From PALSA-1004 sp963804885 (GTDB lineage: Bacteria; Pseudomonadota; Gammaproteobacteria; Burkholderiales; SG8-41), in NCBI GenBank assembly GCA_963804885.1, contig CAWDSF010000014.1, positions 1 to 64,000 on the forward strand: DNA of 64,000 bases, given 5' to 3'. The translations under genes were made by a program, and so were the position numbers. Numbering within the stretch: the stretch's first letter is position 1; every line of letters begins with the position of its first letter. Under the pieces are notes generated by a model. The model had not been told where the DNA came from, ran no database searches, and was given only the letters and a program-made list of their open reading frames with translations. Below are positions 54,334-63,239 of the stretch, in pieces.

Positions 54334-56390
54334 CTGCGCTATCGCATAGGCATAGACGTCGGCGGCACTTTCACCGATCTGTTCCTGCTCGACGAAGCCA
54401 GCGGCGTCGTCGCGCGCCACAAGCTCCTGTCGACACCGGGCGAGCCGCATCGCGCGCCGCTCGCCGGCATTCGCGAGATTCTCGCCACGCTGGGCGGCCG
54501 CGGCGCCGACGTCGGATTCGTCGGGCTGGGCACGACGGTGATGACCAACGCTCTGCTCGAACGCAAGGGTGCCGCGACCGGACTCATCACGACCGCCGGA
54601 TTCCGCGATCTGCTCGAAATCGCGCGCCAGATACGGCCGCACACGTTCGACCCTTTCGTGTCGAAGCCGGAGCCGCTGGTGCCGCGCCAGCTGCGCCTTG
54701 AAGTCGGCGAGCGCATCGCGGCCGATGGGACCGTCATCACGCCGCTCGACCGGCCGAGTCTCGAGCGTGCGATCGAGGCGCTGCAGCAGGCAGGCGTCAA
54801 AGCGATCGCCGTGTGCCTGTTGAATTCGTATGCGAATCCCGCGCACGAGCGCGCGATTGCCGATGCGCTGCGCACGCGCTGGCCCGGCGCGCACGTGTCG
54901 ATCTCGACCGACGTGCTGCCCGAGTTCCGCGAATACGAGCGCCTGAGCTCGACCGTCGTCAACGCGTACCTGATGCCGGTCACGCGCGAATACTTTCGCG
55001 CGTTCGACGCGGAGGTCGCGCAAATGGGCGTTCCCGAGCCGCCGTTCATCATGAATTCGGGCGGCGGCATCATGACGCCGGAGCAGGCGGGCGAGCGGCC
55101 GATCGACACGCTTTTTTCGGGGCCGAGCGGCGGCGTCAGCGGCGCGATCTACGTCGCAGCGTCGCGGCGGCTACGCGAACATCATCACGTTCGACATGGG
55201 CGGCACGAGCACCGACGTGTGCCTCATTCAAAACGGCAAGCCGCAGCTTTCGCACAGCCGCATCATCAACGGCGTGCCGTTGAAGGCGGCGGCGCTCGAC
55301 GTGCATACGGTCGGCGCGGGCGGCAGCAGCATTGCGGGTCTCGATGCGGGCGGCATGCTGCTACGCCGGGCCGCACAGCGCAGGCGCCCGGCCCGGCCCC
55401 GCGTGCTATGGCAACGGCGGCGACAAGCCGACCGTCACCGATGCGAACGTGGTGCTCGGACGACTGAATCCGGAATTTCTGCTTGGCGGCGCGCTTGAAG
55501 ATCGACGCCGCGCGCTCGCGGGCGGTCATCGAGCGCGATATCGCGAAACCGCGCGGTGTCGATGTCGGTCGATGCGGCCGCTTCGATCATCGCTATCGCC
55601 GATACCAACATGGCGCATGCGGTGCGCTTCGTTTCCGTCGAGCGCGGGCTCGATCCCGGCGACTTCATGCTCGTCGCGTTCGGCGGCGCCGGCCCTGTGC
55701 ATGCGGCAGCGGTCGCGCGGCATCTCGGCGTGGCCGGCGTGCTGGTGCCGCCGGCGCCGGGTGTGCTGTGCGCGATGGGCGTGCTCGTCAACGATCTGCA
55801 GGCGGACTTCAGCCGCACGCGCATGACGACCGAGTCGGCGCCCGATTGCATCGCCGTCGTGGACGGCGTCTATCGCGAGCTCGAAGCCAAGGGGCGAACG
55901 GCATTCAGCAGGCGAAAAAATCGACGCGGCGAAACTGGATCTCGCCCGCATGGTCGATGCGCGCTACGCGGGACAGAACCACGAATTGACGGTCGATGTG
56001 CCGGCGGGCCCGTTCACCGCGCAAGCGCTCGCGGCGACCAAGGCGAATTTCCATCGCGGCGCATCGCGAAATGTTCGGCTACGACTCGCCGGAAAAACCG
56101 ATCGAGCTCGTGACCTTCCGCTTGCGCGCCCGCCTCCAGGTCGCGCGTGGCAATTTCGCGGGAGCGCCAGCCGCGCGCGCGCAAGGGCGCGCTCAAGCCC
56201 GCCGTGCACACGCCAGGTTTATTTCGACGATCCGGCCGGCTTTGTCGCCTGCCCGGTTTACGATCGCGACACTCTTATGCCGGGTGACGCGTTCCGCGGC
56301 CCGGCCATCGTCGAGCAGATGGATTGCACAACAGTGGTGCCGCCGGATTTCGGCGTGCGCGTCGACGATGCCGGCAATCTCATTAGCTGA
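54334..56390 (+). pseudogene. hyuA: Hydantoinase/oxoprolinase subunit A, many frameshifts
   Basis: Repaired, the protein is about 685 residues of the HyuA family. YRIGIDVGGTFTDLFLLDEA is the ATP-binding start; VGLGTTVMTNALLERKGAAT, IITFDMGGTSTDVCLIQNGK and FMLVAFGGAGPVHAAAVARH follow in the expected order and the end is ACPVYDRDTLMPGDAFRGPA-like sequence to the stop at 56390. The frame changes about seven times (for example near 55170, 55355, 55500, 55560, 55905, 56065, 56215). No ATG fits; CTG 54334 gives the usual MRYRIGID-like start. With HyuB it would hydrolyse a cyclic amide with ATP. Confidence 0.87.
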
Positions 56391-56408
56391 AGCTGTCAGT
56401 ACTCTTAG

Positions 56409-56506
56409 CCACAGATACACGCAGATACACAGCAGATGAATTCAAAATTCACGCTTGCGCTTTCGCGGTTTGCGAGTATCTGCGATGTCTGCGTTTATCT
56501 GTGGCA
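56409..56506. repeat. Extragenic-type inverted repeat, GCCACAGATA arms
   Basis: GCCACAGATACACGCAGATA at 56409-56428 pairs with a sequence ending in TGCGTTTATCTGTGGC at 56506, giving imperfect arms of about 30 bases. CCACAGAT-xACGCAGAT hairpins are frequent extragenic repeats in bacteria. It lies between hyuA and hyuB. Confidence 0.7.
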
Positions 56507-56541
56507 AAACGTGTTCTTGACGTAATGGAGTAGCAATAGGC

Positions 56542-58201
56542 ATGGCCCACGCGCAACTGGAAATCATCGCCGCCGCCTTCGAAGCGGCGACGCACGAAAT
56601 GGCGGCGAGCCTCGTGCGCACGGCGTTTTCGCCGAACATCAAGGAGCGCGCCGACTGCTCGACGGCGCTCTGCGACGCCAGCGGGCGCGCGCTCTCGCTG
56701 ATGACCAATGCGCCCGCGCATCTGGGCTCGACGCTGCGCATGGTGAGCGCGATACTCAAGCGCTTTCCGCTCGAAACGCTGCAGCCCGGCGATGCATTTC
56801 TCGCCAATGATCCGTACATCGTCGGTGTCACGCATCTGAACGACTGCACGGTCGCGACGCCGATTTTCCACGACGGCCGCCTCGTCGCGTTCGCCGCGGC
56901 GGTCGCGCATCATTCGGATGTCGGCGGGCGCGTGCCCGGCAGCGAAGCGGGCGACAGCGTCAGCATTTTTCAGGAAGGCATCCGCGTGCCGCCGGTGCAG
57001 ATTTACACGGCGGGCAAGCCGCGCGCCGACGTGCTCGAAATGTTTTACCTCAATTCGCGCATGCCGCATTACGGCGAGGGCGACCTGATGGCGCAGATGG
57101 CGTCGTGCAACCGCGGCAGCGCGCGGGTGCAGGATCTCTTCGCGAAGTACGGCCATGACGCGATGCTGAAATGCATCGACGACATGCTCGATGCGACGGA
57201 GCGCCGCATGCGCACCGGCATCCGCAGCGTATTGAAGGAAGGCACTTACAGCGCGGTCGACTGGCTCGATGAAGACGGCGTGACCGGCGAGCGCGTGAAG
57301 CTCGCAGTTACGCTCACGATCAAGGACGGCCATTTGACGCTCGATTTGTCGGACTGCTCGCCGCAATTGGGCAGTGGCAAGAACGTCCCGCTTACGCACT
57401 GCTACGCGACCGCGTACTTCTGCCTGAAGTCGGTGGTCGATCCGTTCGTGCCGACGAACGAGGGCCTGTATCGCACGGTCACGATCATCGCGCCCGAAAG
57501 GCTCGTCGTGAATCCGGTGGCGCCAGCTGCGGTGAGCTCGCGCAACATGACTTCGATGATACTGGCCGAAGCGATCAACAATGCGCTCGGCCAGGCGGCA
57601 CCGACGCGCAGCGTGGCGGCGGGCGGGCCGGGACAGGGCTGCATCAGCGCCGGCGCCGATCCGCAGTACGGGACGCTACTTCATCAACTACGAGAATCTC
57701 GCGGGCGGGCAGGGCGCGCGCTGCAACGCCGACGGCATGGACGTCGTGATGATCAACATGACCAATACGTCGAACCTGCCGGTCGAGGCGATGGAGATGG
57801 AATTCCCGCTGCGCATCGAGCGCTACGAGCTCGTGACCGATTCGGGCGGACCGGGCAAATATCGCGGCGGCATGGGCATCCTGCGCGACATGCGCTTGCT
57901 GGCCGATCATGCGGGCGTGTCGCTCAGGAGTTCGCGCCAGAAATTTCCGGCGCCGGGCATGGCGGGCGGCGTGCCGGGCGGGCTCGGGACTTTCATCCGC
58001 AATCCGGGACTCGCCAGCGAAACGCGGCTGCCGATGACGACTTCGGGCACGCCGTTCGCGAACGGCGATGTGCTGCGCGTCATGTCGCCGGGCGGGGGCG
58101 GCTACGGCGATCCGCGCGAACGCGATCCCGCGGCGGTCAAGCGCGATCTCGTCGAAGGCAAGATTTCGGCCGCGGTCGCACGCGCTATTTACGGCCAGTG
58201 A
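56542..58201 (+). CDS. hyuB: Hydantoinase/oxoprolinase subunit B (one frameshift)
   Basis: About 552 residues. The family start is plain (LEIIAAAFEAATHEMAASLV, RADCSTALCDASGRALSLM), followed by GDAFLANDPYIVGVTHLNDC and, after the break, GRYFINYENLAGGQGARCNA, DSGGPGKYRGGMGILRDMRL and MSPGGGGYGDPRERDPAAVK. One extra G at 57670-57672 (GGG for GG) breaks the frame after ADPQYG. It pairs with HyuA; ATP-dependent ring opening of a hydantoin, 5-oxoproline or acetone-type carboxylation are all known for relatives. Confidence 0.92.
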
Positions 58202-58265
58202 TAAACGATCGCTTAAGTGAGCTGCGGCGTTCGGGCTCGAGCGGTCCGGCAATTTCCGGATTCGG

Positions 58266-59196
58266 CTATCGAGCCACTGCGGTGAATTCCTCGAACCGGG
58301 CCGCGAGCCGGTCGCGGTCCGGCCGATCCACAGCCCGATCGGGTAGATGCAAGCGCCCGTAATGCAGTCGTTCGAGCGCCTCGGCAAGCTGCCCTTCTTT
58401 TCGGTTCATGAGCCGCTTCGCAACATGGATGCCGAAGCTTGCGTCGATACCGATCAGGTTTGAATCAAAAGCCGACCGCAGGATTTTCGACAGCGGGATG
58501 CCGTTGGTAACTTGGGACGTCCGGGCCGTTCATCTTTATTCGCCGTAATGTGCGCAGCGTCCAGCAGCAGCGGCTCCAGCAGCCCTGAGAGGGCGCATCT
58601 TCCTTTGTACGCCGTGATGACGGCTTCGCGGAAGGTTGCGTGGTACAGCCGCTGCTTGACGGCCTGCAGCGCGAGCCGCCGCTCGGCCGGGCTTTCGGAC
58701 AGCGTAAGCGCGGCGCGGTCGGAAAATCCGAAAGCCATTTTTACTTCTGAGGGCCGCGGCGTCCCAATCCACGACGAAAGCCGGGAATATCGCCTGGTAA
58801 CGCCTGGGAGATACGGCCAAAAAGTAAATCAGCGGGACCCCGCTGTCCATCGCCTCGCGCAGCAAGCTGCCATCAGCGGCCCCCGATTCGCCACGCTTGA
58901 AAGTCCAGTCGATGGTTTCATCTGCGGCATAGATGCGGGCGTGCGACGCCCGCGGATCGTCGTACCACACCTTGGCATCGATTTCCGGAAAGACCGTCCT
59001 TATCGACAGCAATTCCCGCATTTGCGGCGGCTTGAATATAGTGCGTTGCGTATGGGTCAGTGCGACGCGCTGGTCCTCGAACATGAAACCGGGTTGAAGC
59101 TGCTGCCGCGGTCAGCTGCGCGCGCGTCTCCTGCAGGTGACGCAGATGATCGAACGCCGCGGCACGGACCAGAAAGTTGCTGTCCAGATTGTTCAT
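58266..59196 (-). pseudogene. HNH-type putative restriction endonuclease, frameshifted
   Basis: Repaired, about 308 residues from ATG 59196 (MNNLDSNFLVRAAAFDHLRH) to TAG at 58266. The N-terminal region continues FMFEDQRVALTHTQRTIFKP and PEIDAKVWYDDPRASHARIY in a second frame; the HNH region TFREAVITAYKGRCALSGL then LLLDAAHITANKDER lies in a third, and NGIPLSKILRSAFDSNLIGI in a fourth segment. Breaks are near 59105, 58745 and 58515. The usual HH of this family (for example LHHAAFD) reads ILRSAFD here, so the active site may also be damaged. No methyltransferase gene is nearby. Confidence 0.72.
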
Positions 59197-59658
59197 ATTT
59201 ATCCCGTATGGCCAATCGGTCAGCCCGTAGCGAATTTTTATTTGACGAACGGGTTTGAATTACCGGGAACGGCCGCGATGCATATGCGACTGTTCGGCGG
59301 CTGGAACCCCATTCTGGCGAATATATTCACGCGCTGTAATGCCGTCAGTTCGCCAGCGTACATATGCAAATCAATGTTGCATTTTGATTTACGTTAAGTA
59401 TTGGAAGTTGGCCCCGGCGCGCAGCGTGAGATTAATGCACCCTATGTATGCTGGAGTACAGAGCGCGTCTGCGGGCGGGGGATAGTCTATGCCCTCAGAT
59501 CCAGCAAGGCCGGAACGGCATGACGGCGATTTGCGCGCGTGTGCAACGAGTTGCGGCTTTCTATCAACAAGACAGGTTAAATGATGTTGCGACAAAAAGC
59601 CGGTTATACGTGCGCTGGCAGTACAGAGATGCATTCTGCATCCTCTCTAAGGTAGCCC
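59197..59658. other. 462-base intergenic region
   Basis: The region is divergent between the HNH gene and the histidine kinase and should hold both promoters. The part around 59330-59400 is A/T-richer. Short open frames on both strands show no recognisable pattern. Confidence 0.4.
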
Positions 59659-60802
59659 ATGCTGCACGAATTCCTTACGACCAACCAGGAAGAGCTGATC
59701 GAGCGCTGCCGCGCGAAGGTCGGACTGCGCCTGCCGCCGACGGCGACCGCGAGTGCGCTCAAATACGGCATACCGCGCTTCCTCGCCCAGCTCATCCGAA
59801 CGCTCGAGATCGAAGAAACATCCGAGCCGCTGCGCAGCCTCGAGGTTTCCGGCGCCGGCGGGGGCAGGAGCGCTTCGTCCGAGATCGGCATAACCGCTGC
59901 CCAGCACGGGCTCGAACTGCTGCAGCAGGGCTTCACCGTCGACCAGGTCGTCCACGATTACGGCGATCTCTGCCAGTCGATCATGGACCTGGCGTTCGAT
60001 CGCCGCCAGCCGATCGACGTCGACGAATTTCGCACGCTCAACCGCTGCCTCGACAATGGAATCGCCGATGCGGTCAAGGAATTCGCGCTCCAGCGCGATG
60101 CGTTGCTCGCCGAGGGCGGAATCCAGGCCTCGAACGAAAGGCTCGGCTATTTCGCGCACGAGCTGCGCAACCAGCTCAACACGGCGATGCTCGCCGTCGC
60201 CGCGATAAAAACGGGCAACGTCGGATTGGGCGGCGCGACGGGATCGATTCTCGACCGCAGCCTGCTCGCATTGCGCAACTTGATCGATCGCTCGCTCGCC
60301 GACGTGCGGGTTACGGCCAACATGCCGGCGCGGCATCAAATCGTGTCGGTGGCGGATTTCATCGCCGAGGTCAAGATTTCCGCGTACCTCGACGCGCATG
60401 TGCGGGAGTGCCGGTTCACCGTCGCCGACGTCGATCCCGCGCTTTCGGTCAGCATCGACCGCGAGATGCTGTTTGCCGCCGTAGGCAATCTGCTCCAGAA
60501 CGCATTCAAGTTCACCGGCGCCGGAACTACTGTCTCGCTCTGCGCATATGCGTCCGGCGAGCGTTTGCTGATCGAGGTTGCGGATCATTGCGGCGGGCTG
60601 CGCGAAGGCGAAGCGGAGAAAATGTTCAGGCCGTTCAGCCAGAGCGGCGACCGATAAATCAGGCCTGGGCCTTGGATTGCTGATTTGCCGGCGCAGCGTC
60701 GAAGTCAATAACGGCTCGGTCCGGGTGCGTAATTCGCCCGGCACCGGCTGCACGTTTACCATCGATCTGCCGCTGCACCTCGACCGACGGCAGCCGAGAT
60801 AG
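59659..60802 (+). CDS. Soluble sensor histidine kinase (one frameshift)
   Basis: About 380 residues from ATG 59659 (AAGG upstream). The N-terminus LTTNQEELIERCRAKVGLR resembles the RsbRD-type N-terminal sensory domain; no membrane helix is present. The H-box is LGYFAHELRNQLNTAMLAV; the ATPase domain has VGNLLQNAFKF, then a frame change near 60650 and SGLGLGLLICRRSVEVNNGS with the final GTGCTFTIDLPL. The DHC-like VADHCGGL replaces the usual DNGxG/DTGxG box. No regulator gene is adjacent in the same direction before the Crp-type gene. Confidence 0.85.
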
Positions 60803-61054
60803 AAAATAAGCAGGAACTGCTCACGCGGCTCATCGCGGGGTTCGAACCGCATGAACAGGCACCGCGTTGGATGAAGATTCGGCGCCGGTTTTGGGCAGGG
60901 TATCGTCCCAACACGCCGAGAGACGGCACGATACCACAATGTGAATGCAAGCGTCCCTGCGCTGCTGTACCGACGGCGGGGCAATGCGGAAATACTGTGA
61001 CGATGCTTGCGCCGCCGCCAGCATCGCGGGCAGTGAGCGCTAAGCCACCCATCA

Positions 61055-61761
61055 ATGACAATCGCTCAAGAGCGCACGCCGAACCATTTGCTCGCTGCCG
61101 TATCGCGGCGCGCTTATCGGGAGATGCTGAGCGGGCTCGAACCGGTCAAGCTGGTGTACGGGCAGGTGCTCTATGAGCCTACCGGCCTCATAAGGCACGT
61201 ATATTTCCCGATCGACTGCCTGGTTTCTTTGCTGACCGCAGTCGACAACGGGCGCGTGCTGGAAGTGGGCATGGTCGGCAACGAAGGGATGGTCGGCATG
61301 CCGATGGTGCTGGGGATCGGCGAATCGGCCGTGCGCGCACTCGTGCAGGGAGGCGGCACGGCCATGCGCATGCCGGCGTCACGCTTCCGGACCGAATTCA
61401 ATAAAAACATCCCGCTGCAGCGCGCGCTCTTCCGCTATACCCACTTATTGATGGCCCAAGTTTCGCAGACCGCCGCGTGCAACCGCTTTCATGAGGCGGA
61501 GGGGCGGCTCGCGCGTTGGCTTTTGATGACGAGCGACCGTTTGCATACGGACGAATTTTTGCTTACCCATGAATTTCTGGCCCACATGCTCGGTGTGCGC
61601 CGAGTCGGGGTGACCAAGGCTGCGGAAGGCTTGCGGCGCAAGAAGCTGATCGTTTACAGCCGCGGCCATATCACCATTCTGGACCGCGTCAACTGGAGAA
61701 GACCGCTTGCGTCTGCTACCGGATTGTCAAAAAACTGCAGGACGGCGCGCAAAAGCGGTAG
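61055..61761 (+). CDS. Crp/Fnr-family regulator 1 (frameshift near the end)
   Basis: About 235 residues. A cyclic-nucleotide-type beta barrel (HVYFPIDCLVSLLTAVDNGR, VGNEGMVGMPMVLGIGESAV) is followed by a helix-turn-helix (LTHEFLAHMLGVRRVGVTKA). No Arg-Ser cAMP pocket is visible, so the signal is unknown. One base is missing near 61685-61690; in the repaired frame the end reads LEKTACVCYRIVKKLQDG, matching the end of the neighbour regulator, and stops at 61761. The two regulators converge with six bases between them. Confidence 0.88.
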
Positions 61762-61767
61762 CGGCCG

Positions 61768-62499
61768 TCAGTGGGGCGGGACTTCGTAGGGCAGCAGGCG
61801 GTCGAATTCTTTTTTCACCACCGCGTAGCATTCGCATACGCGCTTTTCCAGTTTCGGCCGGTCGAGCACCACGATATGACCGCGGCTGTACTTGACGAGT
61901 CCGTCCGCCTGCAATTTGCCGGCGGCGGCGGTGACGCCCTCGCGGCGCACGCCCAGCATGTTCGAAATCAACTCCTGCGTCATCATCAGTTCATTGCCCG
62001 GCAGCCGGTCGAGGCTCAACAGCAGCCAGCGGCACAGCTGCTGGTCGAGCGTATGGTGACGGTTGCACACCGCGGTCTGCGCCATTTGCGTGATCAGCGC
62101 CTGCGTATAACGCAGCGCCAGATACTGCAACTGACCGCCCAGCGCGAATTCGGTCTTCAGCACGCTCGCCCTCAGCCGGTAGCCGTTGCCCTTGCTCTGC
62201 ACCACCGCGCGGCTCGGCGTGCTTTCGCCGCCCATGAAAAGCGAGATGCCTACCAGTCCTTCATTGCCGGTGATCGCGATTTCAGCCGAAGCGCCGTTTT
62301 CGAGCACATACAGCAGCGACACGATGCTGGTGGTCGGGAAGTATAAATAGCGCATCTGCCCGCCGGCCTCGTAGACCGCCCAGCCGAGCGGCATCGGTAC
62401 CAGCTCCAGGTGGGGCAGCAGGCGTGCGTAATCCGCGGCCGGCAGGGCGTCGAGAAGATGGTTTTGCTTGGGGCTATGCGGGGAGGACACGATTGGCAA
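61768..62499 (-). CDS. Crp/Fnr-family regulator 2
   Basis: 243 residues. It is paralogous to regulator 1 over the whole length: RYLYFPTTSIVSLLYVLENG, ITGNEGLVGISLFMGGESTP, MTQELISNMLGVRREGVTAA, KYSRGHIVVLDRPKLEKRVC. It has no FNR-type N-terminal cysteine cluster and no obvious cAMP-binding Arg-Ser pair. Direct repeats ATATGTGC at 62560 and 62578 lie about 60-90 bases upstream of its start and may be an operator. Confidence 0.92.
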   Translation of the reverse strand: MPIVSSPHSPKQNHLLDALPAADYARLLPHLELVPMPLGWAVYEAGGQMRYLYFPTTSIVSLLYVLENGASAEIAITGNEGLVGISLFMGGESTPSRAVVQSKGNGYRLRASVLKTEFALGGQLQYLALRYTQALITQMAQTAVCNRHHTLDQQLCRWLLLSLDRLPGNELMMTQELISNMLGVRREGVTAAAGKLQADGLVKYSRGHIVVLDRPKLEKRVCECYAVVKKEFDRLLPYEVPPH

Positions 62500-62559
62500 T
62501 TCCTTCCCTGCGCAATTTTGCGCTTATACGCCGGAGCAGGCGTACCGAGAGTTTACTCT

Positions 62560-62585
62560 ATATGTGCGATACCGAACATATGTGC
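62560..62585 (+). promoter_or_regulatory. ATATGTGC direct repeats upstream of Crp/Fnr regulator 2
   Basis: ATATGTGC occurs at 62560-62567 and 62578-62585, 18 bases start to start. Such spacing could serve a dimeric regulator; no binding data. Confidence 0.3.
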
Positions 62586-62716
62586 TTTACTGAACAATCG
62601 GCGGATACGATCAGTCGTTCGCATGCGAATGCGGCTGGTTTGATTGAAAAATGCCGGGGTCGGACGGCCGTCAGGAAGCGGCGGAAATGGCCCCGCTGAT
62701 GCTCGTGTGCGCGCGC

Positions 62717-62761
62717 GCCGGTTCTTCACCAGAATCTCCGCGCACTGGCTCTCGACATCCT
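62717..62761 (-). repeat. 45-bp duplicate of M41 protease coding sequence
   Basis: The 45 bases match 63350-63394 inside the protease gene at 43 of 45 positions (mismatches at the C/G after TTCTT and after CTC), and the flanks differ. In the gene this stretch codes KDVESQCAEILVKN. It is not part of a longer open frame here. Confidence 0.8.
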
Positions 62762-62806
62762 AGTCATTCAGGGGTGGAGTGAGTTTTACCACCGAATAAG
62801 GCAAGT

Positions 62807-62820
62807 TTGCGCTATATCAA
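62807..62820 (+). promoter_or_regulatory. FNR/CRP-like palindrome TTGCGCTATATCAA
   Basis: It matches TTGAT-N4-ATCAA at 8 of 10 defined positions (one half-site perfect). It lies 114 bases before the HIG1-like gene and could place that gene under oxygen-responsive or local Crp/Fnr control. Confidence 0.4.
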
Positions 62821-62933
62821 AGCGGCAGATTGTCCGCGGCGTAGCGTTTGCATCGAGAGTGGCTAGAAAAGCGCGGGATGAGGCTTAGGGCTGCTCCCAT
62901 TTGCTTCCCCCACACTGCCTTATGGAGGGGTTT

Positions 62934-63137
62934 ATGAACATGCTGACGTTGTTTGTTCTGGTGGCTGCAGCTGCAGTGATTGTTTCGCTTGTAATGGGCG
63001 TGTCGTCGATGGCCACTGACGGAGAAATCGGCCATCAAACCAGTGCGAAGTGGATGACGTGGCGCGTCGTATTTCAGGCTGCCGCGCTGGCGCTGATCAT
63101 GCTGGCGATACTCGGCCCGCATAATAGCGCGCATTAG
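62934..63137 (+). CDS. HIG1-domain small membrane protein
   Basis: 67 residues from ATG 62934 with GGAGG five bases upstream; the frame opens earlier but the ribosome site decides. Two membrane helices (MLTLFVLVAAAAVIVSLVMG and VVFQAAALALIMLAI) are linked by a loop with the conserved SAKWMTWRVVFQ of the HIG1/hypoxia-induced family. Relatives associate with cytochrome oxidase complexes in mitochondria; a similar role here is inference. An FNR-like site upstream fits oxygen control. Confidence 0.8.
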   Translation: MNMLTLFVLVAAAAVIVSLVMGVSSMATDGEIGHQTSAKWMTWRVVFQAAALALIMLAILGPHNSAH

Positions 63138-63148
63138 ATCGAAGGTTT

Positions 63149-63164
63149 CGCCGGTTCACCGGCG
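63149..63164. terminator. Weak hairpin between HIG1 and M41 genes
   Basis: CGCCGG-TTCA-CCGGCG forms a 6-bp GC stem between the convergent genes; no T-run follows. Confidence 0.35.
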
Positions 63165-63239
63165 TGCTGTTGATTGCGCGGGCGGCGAAACGCTGCTCGA
63201 TTTGCGTTGGTCGCCGCGCTTGCTTTTAGTCCCGCCGGT

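Larger units (their letters stand above)
62500..62933. other. 434-base intergenic region with FNR-like site and gene fragment
   Basis: From left to right the region holds ATATGTGC direct repeats (62560-62585), a 45-base near-copy of part of the downstream M41 protease gene (62717-62761), and an FNR-like palindrome (62807-62820). No gene is recognisable. Confidence 0.6.
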
